DNA of 64,000 bases from Ramlibacter sp. (GCA_016713005.1 JADJPY010000001.1:372001-436000); one strand, 5' to 3'. Shown: positions 9,551-17,498, counted from the first letter of the stretch. The notes: a model not told the origin generated them from the sequence alone. A program made the numbers and translations.

Positions 9551-10422
9551 TTCGCATACCCCAGGAACTCTGAAGGCGGGCAGGCCGGGTGCCCCAGGAT
9601 CGCCCGGAACGTGCGGCCATCGGCCACGGTGGCCTGCCTCATCAATGCGAGAGTCTCACTGCCCCATGGCGTGACCGGAATGGCGTCGCCAAGCCAGGCA
9701 CTGAATCGCGTGATCCAGCCGGGCATCGGCAATTGCCAGGCGGGTGACCGGTTGGCCTGGGCGCGAAGGCTGGCCACCAGGGCCGCAATGGTCAAGGATT
9801 GGGGCCCCACGCAATTGAGCACCCCTTTGAAATTGAAGTGCGCGCCAAGCAGCGATGCAACTGCGCTGGACAGGTCGTCGACATGCACCGGCTGGATCCT
9901 GGCGGAAAAGGCCTCGCGGGGCAGCGCGATGGCGGGCCACCGGGCCATCGCGAGGAACAGGCTCGTACTTTGCCCACCTTGGCCGAACACCACGCTGGGG
10001 CGCAAGGCAACGCCGTCCAGCTTGCCGCGGCGGGTCAAGTCCGTCAGGTGTTCATCGGCTGCCCGTTTGGTTGTTGCATAGAGTGTCGCGCTTTGGTCCA
10101 AACCCAGAGCCGACACCTGGATGACGCGCGTCACACCCCGCCGTGCGCAAGCTTCGAACAGGGCGACGGGTGCCGCCGTGTGGATGGCCCTCATCGGGGC
10201 GGTGAGGCGGTCACGCAATATTCCAACCGCATTGATCACGGCGTCTACCCCCGCAAGGCGATGCGCCCACAGGTCGATGTCGTCGTCGCCGACAAAATCC
10301 ATCGCGACATCAGCCCCTTCGCGGGCGCCGCACAGGACATGGTGGCCCTGATCCCGCAGCGTCTTCACAATCCGGCGCCCGATGAATCCGTGCGATCCGC
10401 ACACAAGGACTCGCATGGTCAT
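9538..10422 (-). CDS. NAD(P)-binding epimerase/dehydratase-like SDR protein
   Basis: Protein of 294 residues with an N-terminal Rossmann motif CGSHGFIGRRIV (GxxGxxG). Conserved features of extended/atypical SDRs follow: NAVGILRD, a serine (QVSALG) and YATTKRAADEHL (the YxxxK pair). The substrate is unknown; relatives are annotated as NAD-dependent epimerases or NmrA-like proteins. The ATG at 10422 overlaps the stop of the upstream gene (ATGA), and the next gene encodes a DoxX-like membrane partner, an arrangement usual for this family. Confidence 0.75.
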   Translation of the reverse strand: MTMRVLVCGSHGFIGRRIVKTLRDQGHHVLCGAREGADVAMDFVGDDDIDLWAHRLAGVDAVINAVGILRDRLTAPMRAIHTAAPVALFEACARRGVTRVIQVSALGLDQSATLYATTKRAADEHLTDLTRRGKLDGVALRPSVVFGQGGQSTSLFLAMARWPAIALPREAFSARIQPVHVDDLSSAVASLLGAHFNFKGVLNCVGPQSLTIAALVASLRAQANRSPAWQLPMPGWITRFSAWLGDAIPVTPWGSETLALMRQATVADGRTFRAILGHPACPPSEFLGYAKCLP

Positions 10423-10784
10423 TCCGTGGGTGCTGGCGCTGGGCGATTGGCGCCGTTCTGGGCGAGCCACGACCGCACCTGGCTCCAGACATTGCGGGAG
10501 ATCAGCGCCACAGTGAAGAAAATGCCGGCAGACACGAGCCAGAGCGTCCTGCGCAGGGATTCCGCTGCACTGGTCCGTTCGTCAAAGAGCCCAAAAGTCA
10601 GCGTCAGCAACAGCGACCCGCAAACGGCCAGCAGGTAGGCGCAGCGGATCCAGAACTCTGCGCCGCCACTGGCATCGCAAAGCCCTGTCAGGACTTTTTC
10701 AAGAATGGGCTTCAGATAGGTCACAGCGAGAACCGGTCCGATGATTGACGCCAGCAGCGCCAGTGCAAATAGGGTGAGATTCAT
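10419..10784 (-). CDS. hypothetical membrane protein (121 aa)
   Basis: Small protein with three hydrophobic segments (LFALALLASIIGPVLAVTYL, CAYLLAVCGSLLLTLTFGLF and LWLVSAGIFFTVALI) and a polar, proline-rich C-terminus. I do not recognise the family. It is coupled to the SDR gene by a 4-base overlap and separated by 12 bases from the DCC-family gene upstream, so it belongs to the GbsR-headed operon. Confidence 0.6.
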   Translation of the reverse strand: MNLTLFALALLASIIGPVLAVTYLKPILEKVLTGLCDASGGAEFWIRCAYLLAVCGSLLLTLTFGLFDERTSAAESLRRTLWLVSAGIFFTVALISRNVWSQVRSWLAQNGANRPAPAPTE

Positions 10785-10796
10785 GTTGACGTCCTT

Positions 10797-11285
10797 TCAT
10801 TGCGTTTGAGATGAAGTGCGGCAGGTGGATCCGGACATGCAGTGCGCCCGCCGTGCTGCCTGTTCTGCGGCACGGCGTACCGCAGTCTCGAACACCAGCG
10901 AGGCCATCCATCGAGGGAATCTGTGGCGATTCCTCGCCACCCAGGGGTAGGTTCTGTCGGCCAATCGGCCTACGCCGGGCAGGCTCAAACCCCGAGTGAC
11001 CCACCCCAGCCCAACGGCGTGGTAGGCCAGCCTGAAGACGTCCACTCCCCGTATGACCCGCCCGTCTGCTGCCTGCGCATGAATCACCTCCATCAACTCG
11101 GCGAGCGAGACGCCGGGCAGGGGCGACTCGAAGTCCGCAGCGGACACATCCACAAACGCCAGCATGCCGCTCGTGTTCCGCAGTTGCAGGTTGGTCATTT
11201 CTGCGTTGCACAGCGGGCAGGCCGATTCAAAGTAGATGGTGAGCGGCCAAACGGTGTCAGAGACCGGTGAGGGAGCTTGAGACAT
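10797..11285 (-). CDS. DCC-family (DUF393) thiol-disulfide oxidoreductase-like protein
   Basis: Protein of 162 residues. The signature ESACPLCNAEM near residue 19 corresponds to the DxxCPxC motif of the DCC family, putative thiol-disulfide oxidoreductases. RGVDVFRLAYHAVGLGWV and YPWVARNRHRFPRW fit the rest of the family. The physiological substrate is unknown. It is the first gene after the GbsR-type regulator, 55 bp away, and that gap holds a 20-bp operator-like palindrome (11301-11320), so repression by the neighbour is likely. Confidence 0.75.
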   Translation of the reverse strand: MSQAPSPVSDTVWPLTIYFESACPLCNAEMTNLQLRNTSGMLAFVDVSAADFESPLPGVSLAELMEVIHAQAADGRVIRGVDVFRLAYHAVGLGWVTRGLSLPGVGRLADRTYPWVARNRHRFPRWMASLVFETAVRRAAEQAARRAHCMSGSTCRTSSQTQ

Positions 11286-11300
11286 TTCGTTGATTCCTTA

Positions 11301-11320
11301 ATTTCAGTAGTTACAGAAAT
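11301..11320 (-). promoter_or_regulatory. 20-bp operator-like palindrome before the DCC operon
   Basis: ATTTCAGTA-GT-TACAGAAAT, an inverted repeat with 8 of 9 matching positions per arm. The half-site ATTTCTGT reappears upstream of the GbsR-type gene (11937-11944), which suggests that regulator binds both sites. Confidence 0.55.
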
Positions 11321-11340
11321 GAAAAGTCAAAAAAAGCGGA

Positions 11341-11913
11341 TCAAAAAGCAGGAGGGAGCACATCGACCCCGTTGAGCGTGACCGGATCACCACTTCCACG
11401 GACGAATTTCTGTACGCTGGCGCCCATGTGGAGCACCTTTTCCAGGGTCGTGGGCGACAGCCGCAGCATTTCTTCAGCCCAGGACCCGAGCGACTCCATC
11501 AGGCGCAGCGTTTCGCGAACGCGGTCTTGCGCGTCAGGCGTTTCGGCCGCGAACTGGGGTTGGGCGACCAGCTCGCGCAACATTCGCACGGTTGGATCGA
11601 ATTCACGTTCCTTGCGTTCGCGGACCACCGTGCGGAACAGTTCCCACACGTCTGAGGAAGTCTCGTAATAGTCCCGCCGGTCACCCAGCACTTGCGTCAC
11701 CCGGATGAGATTCCAGTTGAGCAACTCCTTGAGGCTGTTGCTGACATTGGAACGCGCCACAGCCAGCGTGTCCGAGATTTCCTCGGCATTCAGTGGACGG
11801 CCATGGAAGAACAGGAGCGCGTGAATCTGGGAGACCGTCCGGTTGACTCCCCAGGCAGTGCCCATCTCGCCCCAGTGAACGATGAACTTGCGGGAGATGT
11901 CTGAGAGGTCCAT
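11341..11913 (-). CDS. GbsR/MarR-type winged-helix transcriptional regulator
   Basis: Protein of 190 residues. The N-terminal winged helix (GVNRTVSQIHALLFFHGRPLNAEEISDTLAVARSNVSNSLKELLNWNLI) is characteristic of the GbsR family, which acts mostly as homodimeric repressors. The C-terminal half is helical and probably dimerises. The gene heads a leftward run of DCC, membrane, SDR, DoxX-like and DUF2269 genes. Matching operator-like half-sites lie upstream of this gene and of the next one, consistent with autoregulation and control of the operon. The inducing signal is unknown. Confidence 0.8.
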   Translation of the reverse strand: MDLSDISRKFIVHWGEMGTAWGVNRTVSQIHALLFFHGRPLNAEEISDTLAVARSNVSNSLKELLNWNLIRVTQVLGDRRDYYETSSDVWELFRTVVRERKEREFDPTVRMLRELVAQPQFAAETPDAQDRVRETLRLMESLGSWAEEMLRLSPTTLEKVLHMGASVQKFVRGSGDPVTLNGVDVLPPAF

Positions 11914-11936
11914 GCCTTCATTCTAGTTGATCTGTT

Positions 11937-11955
11937 ATTTCTGTCAAGAAAGAAA
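11937..11955 (-). promoter_or_regulatory. second GbsR operator-like site
   Basis: ATTTCTGTCAAGAAAGAAA lies 24 bp upstream of the regulator's start. It shares the half-site ATTTCTGT with the 11301-11320 palindrome and has a weaker inverted TTTCTTGACAGAAA element. Autoregulation is inferred. Confidence 0.45.
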
Positions 11956-12107
11956 ACAATGGGTCGGATCGGGCGTGCGGCGTTCGAGCATTTCAACGCG
12001 GACGGTGGGCACAGGGTTTCTCCGGGAAAGTTCGGCGCGATGGCCGGGAACCGGGGACAGTGCTGACAATCTGTTTGTGTTCTTCACATAGTCACTTTGG
12101 AGCCCCC

Positions 12108-13010
12108 ATGCTGCGCGACGACCTCAAAGCCGAATTCGATGCCTTGCTGCACGCTGGCCAATCCACGCTGGCCGGCGCCACCCGCCGCACCGCGCTGAAG
12201 GCGGCGCTGGGTGTGGGCTACGCCGCCACCGCGATGCCCATCATGGCGCAGACGGCCATCAAGACGCCCTCCGACGGCCTGACGGTGGGCGAGGTGACGA
12301 TCGACGTGGGCGGCTTCAAGATGCCCGCCTACCGCGCCGCGCCCGCTGGCAAGACCAACCTGCCGGTCGTGCTGGTGGTGCAGGAGATCTTTGGCGTGCA
12401 CGAGTACATCGCCGACACCGCGCGGCGCTTTGCCCGGGCCGGCTACCTTGCCATCGCGCCCGAGTTGTTTGCGCGTCAGGGCGACCCGACCGAGTACGGC
12501 GAGATGGCCAAACTGCTCGCCGAAGTGGTCTCCAAGGTGCCCGACGCGCAGGTCATGGGCGACCTGGACGCCGCCGTGCAGTGGGCCGGCGCCAACGGGG
12601 GCAATGTGCAGAAGGTGGGCATCACCGGTTTTTGCTGGGGCGGGCGCATCACCTGGCTCTACGCGGCGCACAGCAAGAACGTCAAGGCGGGCGTGGCCTG
12701 GTATGGCCGCCTGGTGGGGCAGGCGTCTGCGATGACCCCGAAGCACCCGGTGGATGTGGCCGCCGGCCTGAACGGCCCGGTGCTGGGCCTGTATGGCTCA
12801 GCCGACACCGGCATCCCGCTTGACACGGTTGATAAGATGAAAGCTGCCTTGGCCACCGGCACTGCCGCAGCCAGGGCATCGCAGTTCGTGGTGTACCCTG
12901 AGGCGCCCCACGCGTTCCACGCCGACTACCGCCCGACCTTCCGCAAGGAGCCGGCCGAAGACGGCTGGAAACGGGCACTGGAGTGGTTTGGCAAGCACGG
13001 GGTGGCCTGA
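12108..13010 (+). CDS. dienelactone hydrolase family protein
   Basis: Alpha/beta-hydrolase of 300 residues. The catalytic triad is visible: nucleophile Cys in GFCWGG, Asp in YGSADTGIP and His in PEAPHAFHADYR, with the family Glu in VQEIFGVHEY. An N-terminal segment TRRTALKAALGVGYAATAMPIMAQ looks like a twin-arginine-type export signal, as in many DLH proteins of Burkholderiales. The start at 12108 is chosen because GGAG lies 8 bases upstream; a start at 12060 would add residues with no signal character. The substrate is not necessarily dienelactone. Confidence 0.85.
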   Translation: MLRDDLKAEFDALLHAGQSTLAGATRRTALKAALGVGYAATAMPIMAQTAIKTPSDGLTVGEVTIDVGGFKMPAYRAAPAGKTNLPVVLVVQEIFGVHEYIADTARRFARAGYLAIAPELFARQGDPTEYGEMAKLLAEVVSKVPDAQVMGDLDAAVQWAGANGGNVQKVGITGFCWGGRITWLYAAHSKNVKAGVAWYGRLVGQASAMTPKHPVDVAAGLNGPVLGLYGSADTGIPLDTVDKMKAALATGTAAARASQFVVYPEAPHAFHADYRPTFRKEPAEDGWKRALEWFGKHGVA

Positions 13011-13041
13011 ACGGCAACCCCGGCGCGCCGTTTCCTCCGCC

Positions 13042-13070
13042 AGCCGCCTTTGGGCGGCTTTCTTGTTTTT
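13042..13070 (+). terminator. rho-independent terminator after the DLH gene
   Basis: Stem AGCCGCC/GGCGGCT with a TTTG loop, followed by a T-rich tail (TTTCTTGTTTTTTT). Confidence 0.8.
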
Positions 13071-13080
13071 TTGGGATGTT

Positions 13081-13132
13081 TTTGGCCTCCAGCCCGCGTG
13101 GGATGGACCTGACCCGCTATGACTTTGATAGC
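13081..13132 (-). repeat. dispersed repeat, copy 2 (covers the ZIP gene start)
   Basis: Read on the minus strand: palindrome GCTATCAAAGTCATAGC (13116-13132), GGGTCAGGTCC, then GCGGGCTGGAGGCC and an A-rich end. The ATG of the ZIP transporter gene (13119) sits inside the left palindrome arm, and its first codons (MTLIAI) are encoded by the repeat. Confidence 0.75.
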
Positions 13133-13976
13133 AATCGTGATCGCCACCCTGGCCGCCGGCATCGGCAGCGTGTGGCTGGCCGCGGGCCTGATGCGCGTGG
13201 GCGTCAAGACCGGGGCCGACGTGCGGGCCGGCGTGGGCTCGCATCACCTGCTGAGCCTGGCCGCCGGCGCGCTGCTGGCCACGGCCTTCATGCACCTGCT
13301 GCCCGAGGCCTTTGAATCGCAGGCCGGCGCCAAGGAGCTGTTTGCCACGCTGCTGGTGGGGCTGGTGTTCTTCTTCCTGCTGGACAAGGCCGAGCTGTGG
13401 CACCACGGCCATGAGCACCACCACGAGGCGGGCGAACCCGGCCATGCCGCGCATGACCATGCCCCACACGACCATGCGCACCACGGTCACGATCACGGCC
13501 ATGCCCATGCCCACGCCGCGCCGCGCTCCGGCTGGACGCTGCTCACCGGTGACAGCGTCCACTGCTTTGGCGACGGCGTGCTGATCGCCTCGGCCTTCAT
13601 CGCCGACCTGCGCCTGGGTGTGGTGGCCGCGCTGGCGGTGCTGGCCCACGAGGTGCCGCACCACATGGGCGACCTGATCGTGCTGCGCCAGGGCAGCGCG
13701 GGCAACCGCAACGTGGCGCTGCTCAAGGTGTCGCTGGCGGGCGCCGTCACCGCACTGGGCGGGCTGGCGGGGTACTTTCTTGTGGCGCAGCTGCAGGACT
13801 ACCTGCCGTACTTTCTGGTGGTGGCCAGCAGCAGCTTTGTCTATGTGGCGCTGGCCGACCTGATCCCGCAGCTGCAGCGCCACCTTGGCCTGCGCGAGAC
13901 GGCCGCGCAGATCGCCTGGCTGCTGGTGGGCATTGCACTCGTCACCGTGGTCAGCGGGCTGGCCCACGCCCACTGA
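13119..13976 (+). CDS. ZIP-family divalent metal transporter
   Basis: Inner-membrane protein of 285 residues with eight predicted helices. The histidine-rich cytoplasmic loop (about residues 89-130, alternating His/Asp/Gly) and the paired helix motifs HCFGDGVLIASAF and LAHEVPHHMGDL supply the conserved metal ligands of ZIP importers for Zn, Fe or Mn. The substrate metal cannot be assigned. The start codon lies within a dispersed repeat, and there is no good ribosome binding site beyond it, so translation initiation may have been reshaped by the insertion. Confidence 0.88.
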   Translation: MTLIAIVIATLAAGIGSVWLAAGLMRVGVKTGADVRAGVGSHHLLSLAAGALLATAFMHLLPEAFESQAGAKELFATLLVGLVFFFLLDKAELWHHGHEHHHEAGEPGHAAHDHAPHDHAHHGHDHGHAHAHAAPRSGWTLLTGDSVHCFGDGVLIASAFIADLRLGVVAALAVLAHEVPHHMGDLIVLRQGSAGNRNVALLKVSLAGAVTALGGLAGYFLVAQLQDYLPYFLVVASSSFVYVALADLIPQLQRHLGLRETAAQIAWLLVGIALVTVVSGLAHAH

Positions 13977-14010
13977 GGCGGCCCTTGGCGGGCAGGCCCG
14001 CGCACAGGGC

Positions 14011-14943
14011 TCAGCGCCGCGGCGGATCCAGCAGCGCGGTGCGGGTGGCGGGGCTGTCCAGCTGCGTCAGCCACCACTGCAGCGCGCGGCCCGGTTTGGG
14101 GCTGCTGCGCCAGGCGTAGGCGGGACGGGCCAGCCGGTTTTCGCGGTCCACGGCCTTGGGGACCAGACGGCCGGCCTCGATGAAGGGCCTGGCCAGGGCC
14201 TCTGGCAGAAAGCCCACCCCCAGACCGCGCAACTGTGCGTCCAGCTTGGCCTGCATGGTGGACACGGTGAACACGTCCTGCCCGCCCAGCAGGCCAAACG
14301 TCATGCCGCTGCCGCTGCGCAACGAATCGGCCACCGCCACCGCGCGGTGCTGGCGCACCACCTCGTCGGACAGCGGCTCGGGCGCACCGGCCAGCGGGTG
14401 GTGGGGCGCCACGCAGTACACAAACGCCAGCGGCCCCAGCGGCTTGCTCTTGAGGCCGGTGGCGCCACTGGCGTCGAGGTTGACGCCCAGGGCCAGGTCT
14501 GCCCGGCCGGAGACCAGCGCCTCCAGCGTGCCGGTGAGCACCTCCTCGCGGATGCGCAGGCGCGTGGGCGCCTGCAGCGTGAAGAAGGCCTCGGCCAGCT
14601 CCATCAGGGTGTTGTGCGCGATCACGCTGTCGGCGGCAATGGTGAGCTGGGGCTCCCAGCCGGTGGCCACGCGTTTGACGCGCAGGGCCACCGCGTCGGC
14701 GTCCTGCAGCAGGCGCTGGCCTTCGCGCAGCAGCTCGGCGCCCGCGGGCGTCAGCACGGCCTGGCGCGCGCTGCGGTCAAACAGCAGCACGTCCAGCGCG
14801 TCCTCCATCTGGCGCACGCGGTAGCTCAGGGCGCTGGGCACCAGGCCCAGGTGGCGCGCCGCGGCGGCAAAGCTGCCCTCGCGCCCGATGGCGTCCAGCA
14901 GGGCCAGGGCATCGGGGGAGAGGGCGTCGCGGGGGTTGGGCAT
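14011..14943 (-). CDS. LysR-type transcriptional regulator
   Basis: Protein of 310 residues. The N-terminal helix-turn-helix is LLDAIGREGSFAAAARHLGLVPSALSYRVRQMEDAL, followed by a LysR substrate-binding domain. The start MPNPRDALSPDALALL at 14943 is preferred to an ATG 51 bases upstream because the HTH then begins at the usual position. On its far side the next host genes are pirin-DoxX-flavodoxin (20936 on), a set that LysR proteins often control from a divergent position. Here 6 kb of cassette array and insertion sequences lies between, so that link is an inference. Confidence 0.87.
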   Translation of the reverse strand: MPNPRDALSPDALALLDAIGREGSFAAAARHLGLVPSALSYRVRQMEDALDVLLFDRSARQAVLTPAGAELLREGQRLLQDADAVALRVKRVATGWEPQLTIAADSVIAHNTLMELAEAFFTLQAPTRLRIREEVLTGTLEALVSGRADLALGVNLDASGATGLKSKPLGPLAFVYCVAPHHPLAGAPEPLSDEVVRQHRAVAVADSLRSGSGMTFGLLGGQDVFTVSTMQAKLDAQLRGLGVGFLPEALARPFIEAGRLVPKAVDRENRLARPAYAWRSSPKPGRALQWWLTQLDSPATRTALLDPPRR

Positions 14944-14997
14944 GGTGGGCGTATTGTGCTGCGGGCTGCGCCGGGCGCGCTGTACCCCGGCCAAAAC

Positions 14998-15055
14998 GCT
15001 ATGGTTTTGATAGCGGGTCAGCCTGCACCGACGGGGCCTGGATGGCGATTTCTCT
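14998..15055 (+). repeat. dispersed repeat, copy 3
   Basis: Palindrome GCTATGGTTTTGATAGC (14998-15014), then GGGTCAGCC, GACGGGGCCTGGATGGC and a T-rich end. It lies in the spacer upstream of the LysR gene. Confidence 0.75.
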
Positions 15056-15202
15056 TAAAAATCGGGCTTGAACCGGTGATGTACCCCGGCGAGGTAACTC
15101 TTTTAGGTACCAAGGCTATAGTGCAAGCACCGCGCACGCTCTTTGGCCGGCCCCGGAAACCGGGTGAACTGAAGCGGCGGGCTGCGGGGTTTGATGGTTG
15201 GA
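15056..15202. other. spacer between LysR repeat and cassette array, no gene seen
   Basis: No convincing coding sequence on either strand. No fragment resembling an integron integrase was recognised by eye in any frame. Confidence 0.5.
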
Positions 15203-15231
15203 TTTATAACTGTGTTTTTACACAGTATATT
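15203..15231 (+). promoter_or_regulatory. LexA-type operator inside a promoter facing the cassette array
   Basis: CTGT-GTTTTTAC-ACAG (15210-15225) matches the proteobacterial SOS box CTGT-N8-ACAG. It exactly fills the gap between a weak -35 (TTTATA, 15203-15208) and a good -10 (TATATT, 15226-15231) spaced 17 bp apart. The reverse strand has no comparable promoter. Downstream is TGGAGG and an ATG at 15273. SOS-controlled promoters are known for integron integrases, which usually point away from the cassettes; this one points into them. Confidence 0.6.
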
Positions 15232-15272
15232 CGGCGCAAACCCAATGTGCAAGCCAGTTCTGGAGGTTTTTG

Positions 15273-15335
15273 ATGTCCAGTTTATCCCGCAGCGGCCAGA
15301 TTAATACGCAGAATCTGCGGCATACATTACGTTAG
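15273..15335 (+). CDS. 20-codon ORF ending in the first cassette core site
   Basis: ATG at 15273 is preceded by TGGAGG at good spacing and by the LexA-type promoter. The frame (MSSLSRSGQINTQNLRHTLR) stops at the TAG within the GTTAGAT core site at 15331. It may be the truncated start of a lost SOS gene, or a leader peptide that happens to span an attI-like region. It is short enough to be chance. Confidence 0.3.
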   Translation: MSSLSRSGQINTQNLRHTLR

Positions 15336-15337
15336 AT
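15300..15337 (+). other. attI-like left boundary with core site GTTAGAT
   Basis: GTTAGAT (15331-15337) fits the integron core GTTRRRY and begins cassette 1. Its complement ATCTAAC is exactly the R'' box of attC1, as expected for a genuine cassette start. Upstream is a 13-bp palindrome CGCAGAATCTGCG and no R'' box of another attC, which suggests attI rather than an attC. No integrase gene is present to prove it. Confidence 0.5.
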
Positions 15338-15345
15338 CTATTGCA

Positions 15346-15675
15346 ATGTCCTCTATCAGCATCTTTGCTTGGTCAGCCGTTGCGCTCGGGTTTCTCGTTG
15401 CAGCAGTAGTTGGCCTTCTAGCCCATGAGTTGAAAGGCGGCTTTTGGGTGTTCGCATTTTCGGTCGCGGCGTTTGTGCTTTCTGTCTGCCTCGTTTTCGG
15501 CGCCAACGCCGCGAACAATCTCTGCATAAGCATTTCCAAGCTTTGCCATTCAACTTCAGACACAACAGTTTGGAGTCTCCTTCTTCCATTGCTTTTTTTC
15601 CCCCTTTACTGGGCCGTGATGCTAATCGCCCGGGATTGGCGCAAGCCATCCTCTCACGCGGTGCCACATGATTGA
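15346..15675 (+). CDS. cassette 1: hypothetical membrane protein (109 aa)
   Basis: Small protein with three hydrophobic segments (AWSAVALGFLVAAVVGLLAH, GFWVFAFSVAAFVLSVCLVFGA, VWSLLLPLLFFPLYWAVMLIA) and a short basic tail. No family recognised. It begins 9 bp after the GTTAGAT core and ends just before an attC site, which is the compact layout of integron gene cassettes. It lacks a strong ribosome binding site, as cassette genes often do. Confidence 0.65.
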   Translation: MSSISIFAWSAVALGFLVAAVVGLLAHELKGGFWVFAFSVAAFVLSVCLVFGANAANNLCISISKLCHSTSDTTVWSLLLPLLFFPLYWAVMLIARDWRKPSSHAVPHD

Positions 15676-15698
15676 TCTGTCGTGCACATGCTGAACCG

Positions 15699-15710
15699 AT
15701 CTAACGGGTT
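15699..15710 (+). other. attC1, left part (R'' box), split by IS copy 1
   Basis: R'' box ATCTAAC (15699-15705) plus five bases, then IS copy 1. ATCTAAC is the exact complement of the core site that opens cassette 1 (GTTAGAT), the standard relation within one cassette. Confidence 0.75.
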
Positions 15711-17162
15711 CTATATGGACTCCCCCTCAACGGCAAGAAACTGATCGACAGTTTTGGCTGTTGGGAAACGCGTGCAGTCGTATATCCGGCATCTGAGGTG
15801 GGCTCGCAGTGGCCCGTGCCGACATGGAATCTGCTCACACGGTGCCAATCGGTACGAACGGCTGGCAAGCAGCCGGAAGAGTTATCGGCATCGATGTGAT
15901 GGTGCGAACCTGGTGGCCATGAGGGATCGATCAATCTCGTCGCAACGCGGGATGGGTAAACGGGGCTTCTCTTGCTGGTAGGCGGTATTCAGGCCGGTAT
16001 CGCGAACGCTTGGCGGTTCATTTTCTTGCTCAGGGACTGCGTTTCATCGAATCTCTCCTTGTCGCGCAGCGTGGCGTAGCAGATGCGAGCCAGCTTGTTG
16101 GCCAGCGCATAGGCCGCTTTGTTGTGGTTCGAGCGGCCCTGCACCTGCAGTGCCCAGTGGCGCACACCGTGCACCTCGCGCCCTTGCCCTGCGCCACCGC
16201 AGCGGCGCGCAGCACGCTTCTGGCCCCGTGCGTGAGCAGCATGCGCAAATAGCGGTCTCCGCGCTTGGAGATATGCCCCAGGTAGCGCGAGCCGCCCGAC
16301 GAATACTCCGGGGGCGTCAGCCCGAACCAGCTGGCAAAGTGCCGCGCATCCTTGAAGTGGCTCACATCCCCCGAGGTCGCCGCCACCAACGCTGTAGCGG
16401 TCAGCAGGCCAATGCCGGGGATCGACAGCAGCGTCGTGCAAGCCGGGCTCTGGCGGGCCAGTTCGCCGAGCTCGCGCTCCAACTGGCCGATACGGGCCTC
16501 CAGCAGGCGGATCTCGTCAACCAGCAAGCTCATGGTGCCGCGGATCAGGGCGGCACGGCCGTGGCCGGGTCCACCAGCACCCGACTGATCGTCTCCAGGC
16601 CGGTGCGCGCGCCCACGGGGATGGCGATACCGAACTCGCAGGAAGCCACGCAGGGCGTTGATGCGGCTGGTGCGCGTGCCCATCCACAGGCTGCGGATGC
16701 GGTGCAGGCCTTGCAGGGCTTGCTGCTCGACGGATTTGATGCGCACGGGGCGCATGTCAGAGGCACGGGCGGCTTGAGCAGGGCGGCCGCGTCGGCCGCA
16801 TCGGTCTTGTTTCGGCGGACATAGGCGCGCACGTACTGCGCCGGCAGCAGACGCACTTCAATGCCCAGGCCGTTGAGCCAGCGCGCCCAATGGTGGGCCG
16901 AGCCGCACGACTCCATGATCACCAGATCAACATCACGGTTGTGAAACCAGCGCTCGAACTGCGCGCGCGTCAGCCGGTGGGTTTCGATGACCTGCCAGGA
17001 CGCGTCGGCCACGGCCAGCTGGAAGACGGACTTTGCCAAATCAACGGCAACGGTTGTAGCATTCATGTCGGACTCCTTTTGTTGATGAACCTGATCTCCA
17101 CGCCAATGAAAACCAGGGCGCCAATTTGGCGCAAAAAACAGGGGGAGTCCATCCCATCAGTC
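15711..17162 (-). mobile_element. IS1111-type IS110-family insertion sequence, copy 1 (degenerate)
   Basis: 1452 bp, matching copy 2 (18161-19619) almost throughout. Subterminal 12-bp perfect inverted repeats TGGACTCCCCCT (15716-15727) and AGGGGGAGTCCA lie a few bases inside each end, as in the IS1111 subgroup. There is no target duplication. It sits in attC1, five bases after the AAC of the R'' box. Compared with copy 2 it has five small deletions totalling 7 bases and about eight substitutions. Confidence 0.88.
15989..17066 (-). pseudogene. IS110-family transposase, frameshifted copy
   Basis: Same product as the intact gene at 18441-19523 but broken by four short deletions relative to it: near 16181 (one C), 16548 (one G), 16632 (two bases) and 16771 (one C). 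The N-terminal DEDD region (VDLAKSVFQLAVAD, ESCGSAHHWARWL, NKTDAADAAALL) is readable from 17066 to about 16771, and the C-terminal part in other frames. Either a dead copy kept in trans by copy 2, or a consequence of deletion-type assembly errors. Confidence 0.85.
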
Positions 17163-17248
17163 GAATGGATCCACAGCGGCGGCCCACGCGGTCACTACTC
17201 TTCAATGCTGAGTGCGCCGTTGTGGCCCATTCACGGCCGACGTTGAAC
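17163..17248 (+). other. attC1, right part (R' core GTTGAAC)
   Basis: GAATGGATCCACAGCGGCG (17163-17181) is nearly complementary to CGCCGTTGTGGCCCATTC (17215-17232), so the sequence resuming after the IS folds back as an attC stem. The site ends with core GTTGAAC (17242-17248), which opens cassette 2. Without the IS the site would be about 98 bp, within the normal attC range. Confidence 0.75.
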
Positions 17249-17251
17249 CTC

Positions 17252-17497
17252 ATGAATTCAGTATTCGTGCTACAGCATGTCCACACGCTGCCTGGTGGGG
17301 AAGAGGACATCAAGTTCGTCGGCGTGTACAGCTCGGAAGCACTTGCACTGGAGGCGGCGGCGCGGGTCGCGAGTCAACCTGGTTTTCGGGACTATCCTGT
17401 CGTTGTTGATCCTGATGGAGACGAAATTGACGGCTTTCACATTAGTGAGTATTCGATCAACGTCGATCACTGGACGGAAGGCTTCGTGACCGTCTGA
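17252..17497 (+). CDS. cassette 2: small hypothetical protein (81 aa)
   Basis: Acidic soluble protein of 81 residues: HVHTLPGGEEDIKFVGVYSS, then GFRDYPV and DGFHISEYSINVDHWTEGF. Proteins with this GEED..GVYSS..DHWTEGF pattern are, from memory, common in integron cassettes, but their function is unknown. The ATG at 17252 lies 3 bp after the core site, and the stop is one base from the R'' box of attC2, so almost the whole cassette is gene plus attC. Confidence 0.72.
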   Translation: MNSVFVLQHVHTLPGGEEDIKFVGVYSSEALALEAAARVASQPGFRDYPVVVDPDGDEIDGFHISEYSINVDHWTEGFVTV

Positions 17498-17498
17498 G

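Noticed and set aside
14011..15273. Integron integrase gene beside the array
   Set aside because: No frame on either strand between the LysR gene and the first core site resembles a tyrosine recombinase; the long forward frame there is antisense to LysR.
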